From NCBI GenBank assembly GCA_902802945.1, contig CADCOC010000038.1, positions 2,348 to 35,006 of the forward strand: 32,659 nucleotides of DNA. Reading direction: 5' to 3'. Below are positions 32,044-32,659 of this stretch, in pieces (the stretch's first letter is position 1; every line of letters starts with the position of its first letter). The notes under the pieces are model-generated. The model saw only the letters and a list, made by a program, of their open reading frames with translations. It was not told where the DNA came from and did not search any database. Origin of the DNA: an uncultured bacterium (GTDB taxonomy: Bacteria; Verrucomicrobiota; Kiritimatiellia; RFP12; UBA1067). The position numbers and the translations under genes are program-made.

Positions 32044-32049
32044 ATTATA
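32044..32049 (-). promoter_or_regulatory. -10 box of mnmG
   Basis: TTTGATATAAT on the minus strand with seven bases to the ATG at 32036. No Shine-Dalgarno site is present. Confidence 0.6.
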
Positions 32050-32104
32050 TCAAAACTAATTTGAATGTGGTTGATTAATTATCCTCTGCAGTGGGAGAGA
32101 AACT

Positions 32105-32136
32105 CACGCAGGTGCAGAGAGGCAGAGAGCGCAGAG
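32105..32136 (+). repeat. GCAGAG-rich repeat tract, copy 1
   Basis: Begins CACGCAGGTGCAGAGAGG and ends AGAGCGCAGAG. The same sequence recurs at 32309-32363 and, inverted, at 32552-32592. Confidence 0.65.
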
Positions 32137-32151
32137 TAAGGAGTATGAATG

Positions 32152-32266
32152 ATTGCTTTCGCTATTGGGAGATAGGGAGTTTAGGAGATTAGGAGAGTGA
32201 GATTTAGAGTAAATATAAAATACTCTCTAATCCCGAGTCTCCCAATCTCCCAGTAGCGAAAGCAAT
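32152..32266. repeat. Long inverted-repeat (MITE-like) element, copy 1
   Basis: 115 bases with perfect terminal arms ATTGCTTTCGCTA and TAGCGAAAGCAAT, continuing imperfectly inward (TTGGGAGATAGGGAG against CCCAATCTCCCAG) to a centre around AGAGTAAATATAAAATACTC. It could form a nearly full-length hairpin. Confidence 0.75.
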
Positions 32267-32308
32267 GGATATGAGGCGGATTGTGTGTGGAGTGGGGGAG
32301 ATGATTCT

Positions 32309-32363
32309 CACGCAGAGGCGCGGAGAGGCAGCGCAGAGGCGCAGAGAGGCAGAGAGCGCAGAG
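32309..32363 (+). repeat. GCAGAG-rich repeat tract, copy 2
   Basis: Begins TCACGCAGAGGCGCGGAG, with an internal partial duplication of GCAGAGGCGC, and ends with AGAGCGCAGAG. It immediately precedes the second inverted-repeat element. Confidence 0.65.
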
Positions 32364-32374
32364 TTGTAGGATAA

Positions 32375-32479
32375 TTGCTTTCGCTATTGGGAGATGGGGA
32401 GTTTAGGAGATCCGGAGTAGAGTAAATATAAAATACTCTCTAATCTCCGAACCTCCGAATCTCCCAGCAGCGAAAGCAA
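32375..32479. repeat. Long inverted-repeat (MITE-like) element, copy 2
   Basis: 105 bases in the same orientation as copy 1, with arms TTGCTTTCGCT and AGCGAAAGCAA and the same AGAGTAAATATAAAATACTC centre. The inner arms differ from copy 1 at several places, so it is an older or separately evolved copy. Confidence 0.75.
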
Positions 32480-32551
32480 AAAGAAGTAGAGTCACTCCTT
32501 ACTTTGCGATCTATGCGGCTAAAACCAATGAGTAAGATTGTTTAACTTGAA

Positions 32552-32592
32552 ATCTTCTCTGCGCTCTCTGCATCTCCGCGCCTCTGCGTGAG
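32552..32592 (-). repeat. GCAGAG-rich repeat tract, inverted copy 3
   Basis: Reads TCTCACGCAGAGGCGCGG on the minus strand and ends with AGAGCGCAGAG, matching copy 2 in opposite orientation. Confidence 0.6.
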
Positions 32593-32630
32593 ACCTCACC
32601 CACCTGAAAGTCCACTCCCTATGGTTTTAT

Positions 32631-32659
32631 TTGCTTTCGCTATTGGGAGATGGGGAGTT
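32631..32659. repeat. Inverted-repeat element, copy 3, cut by the window edge
   Basis: TTGCTTTCGCTATTGGGAGA and the following bases equal the left arm of copy 2; the rest is outside the window. Confidence 0.65.

Larger units (their letters stand above)
32037..32659. other. Non-coding, repeat-filled region to the window edge
   Basis: No credible gene is seen on either strand in these 623 bases. Beyond the mnmG promoter it consists mostly of two complete and one cut inverted-repeat element and three GCAGAG-rich repeat tracts, described separately. Confidence 0.75.

Noticed and set aside
32105..32659. CRISPR array
   Set aside because: There are repeats, but they are long hairpins with unequal distances and diverged arms, two alternating families, one copy inverted and no cas genes.

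Overview
The window reads as a chromosomal segment next to a replication origin in a Gram-negative bacterium of the PVC group. A Kiritimatiellota/Verrucomicrobiota/Lentisphaerota-like host is my best guess, by inference from gene content and not from a phylogeny. An outer membrane is indicated by LpxK, a TolQ/TolR/TonB-type energiser and UDP-galactopyranose mutase. A secreted DUF1080 protein with a Cys-rich segment, RNase HIII, the HATV-type DnaA signature and dense small palindromic repeats also fit that group. No tRNA, rRNA, CRISPR array or complete insertion sequence was seen.

Layout. At 1-5400, a few codons of a divergent gene are followed by ligA, glf and two family-2 glycosyltransferases in mixed orientation (surface polysaccharide). 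From 5395 to 32036 every gene lies on the minus strand. In transcription order, from high to low coordinates, these are: mnmG; EIIA-CBS protein, NhaD/ArsB-type ion transporter and membrane-anchored EIIA; dnaA; dnaN; an RlmL-like RNA methyltransferase; an HTH/zinc-ribbon regulator; a sugar-porter MFS; a DUF1080 protein; lpxK; a 1427-residue SNF2 ATPase; an ORF6N-PLD protein; a 28-codon small ORF; a SEC-C/TPR protein; murJ; rnhC; tolQ, tolR and a TonB/TolA-like protein; and an FrhB-like protein. The last 620 bases hold no gene and consist largely of inverted-repeat elements and GCAGAG-rich repeats.

How it works together. mnmG, dnaA and dnaN with clustered TTATCAACA words indicate the oriC neighbourhood. 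The uniform leftward transcription suggests a replication fork moving leftward from an origin at or beyond the right part of the window. The transporter between two PTS EIIA proteins looks like a phosphorylation- or nucleotide-regulated ion-homeostasis operon. glf, the glycosyltransferases, lpxK, murJ and the Tol/Ton genes build or energise the envelope.

Most interesting signals: (1) a recurrent TGGTATAAT/TATACT box ending 6-8 bases before the start codon of nine genes, implying leaderless or nearly leaderless mRNAs, while genes inside operons mostly use Shine-Dalgarno sites or coupling; (2) an insertion of about 150 residues in MnmG built from palindromes, including two parS-like GTTTCCACGTGGAAAC sites; (3) hairpin elements embedded in coding sequence, one pair showing a compensatory base-pair change; (4) candidate variant DnaA boxes beside a DnaA with an altered DNA-recognition signature.
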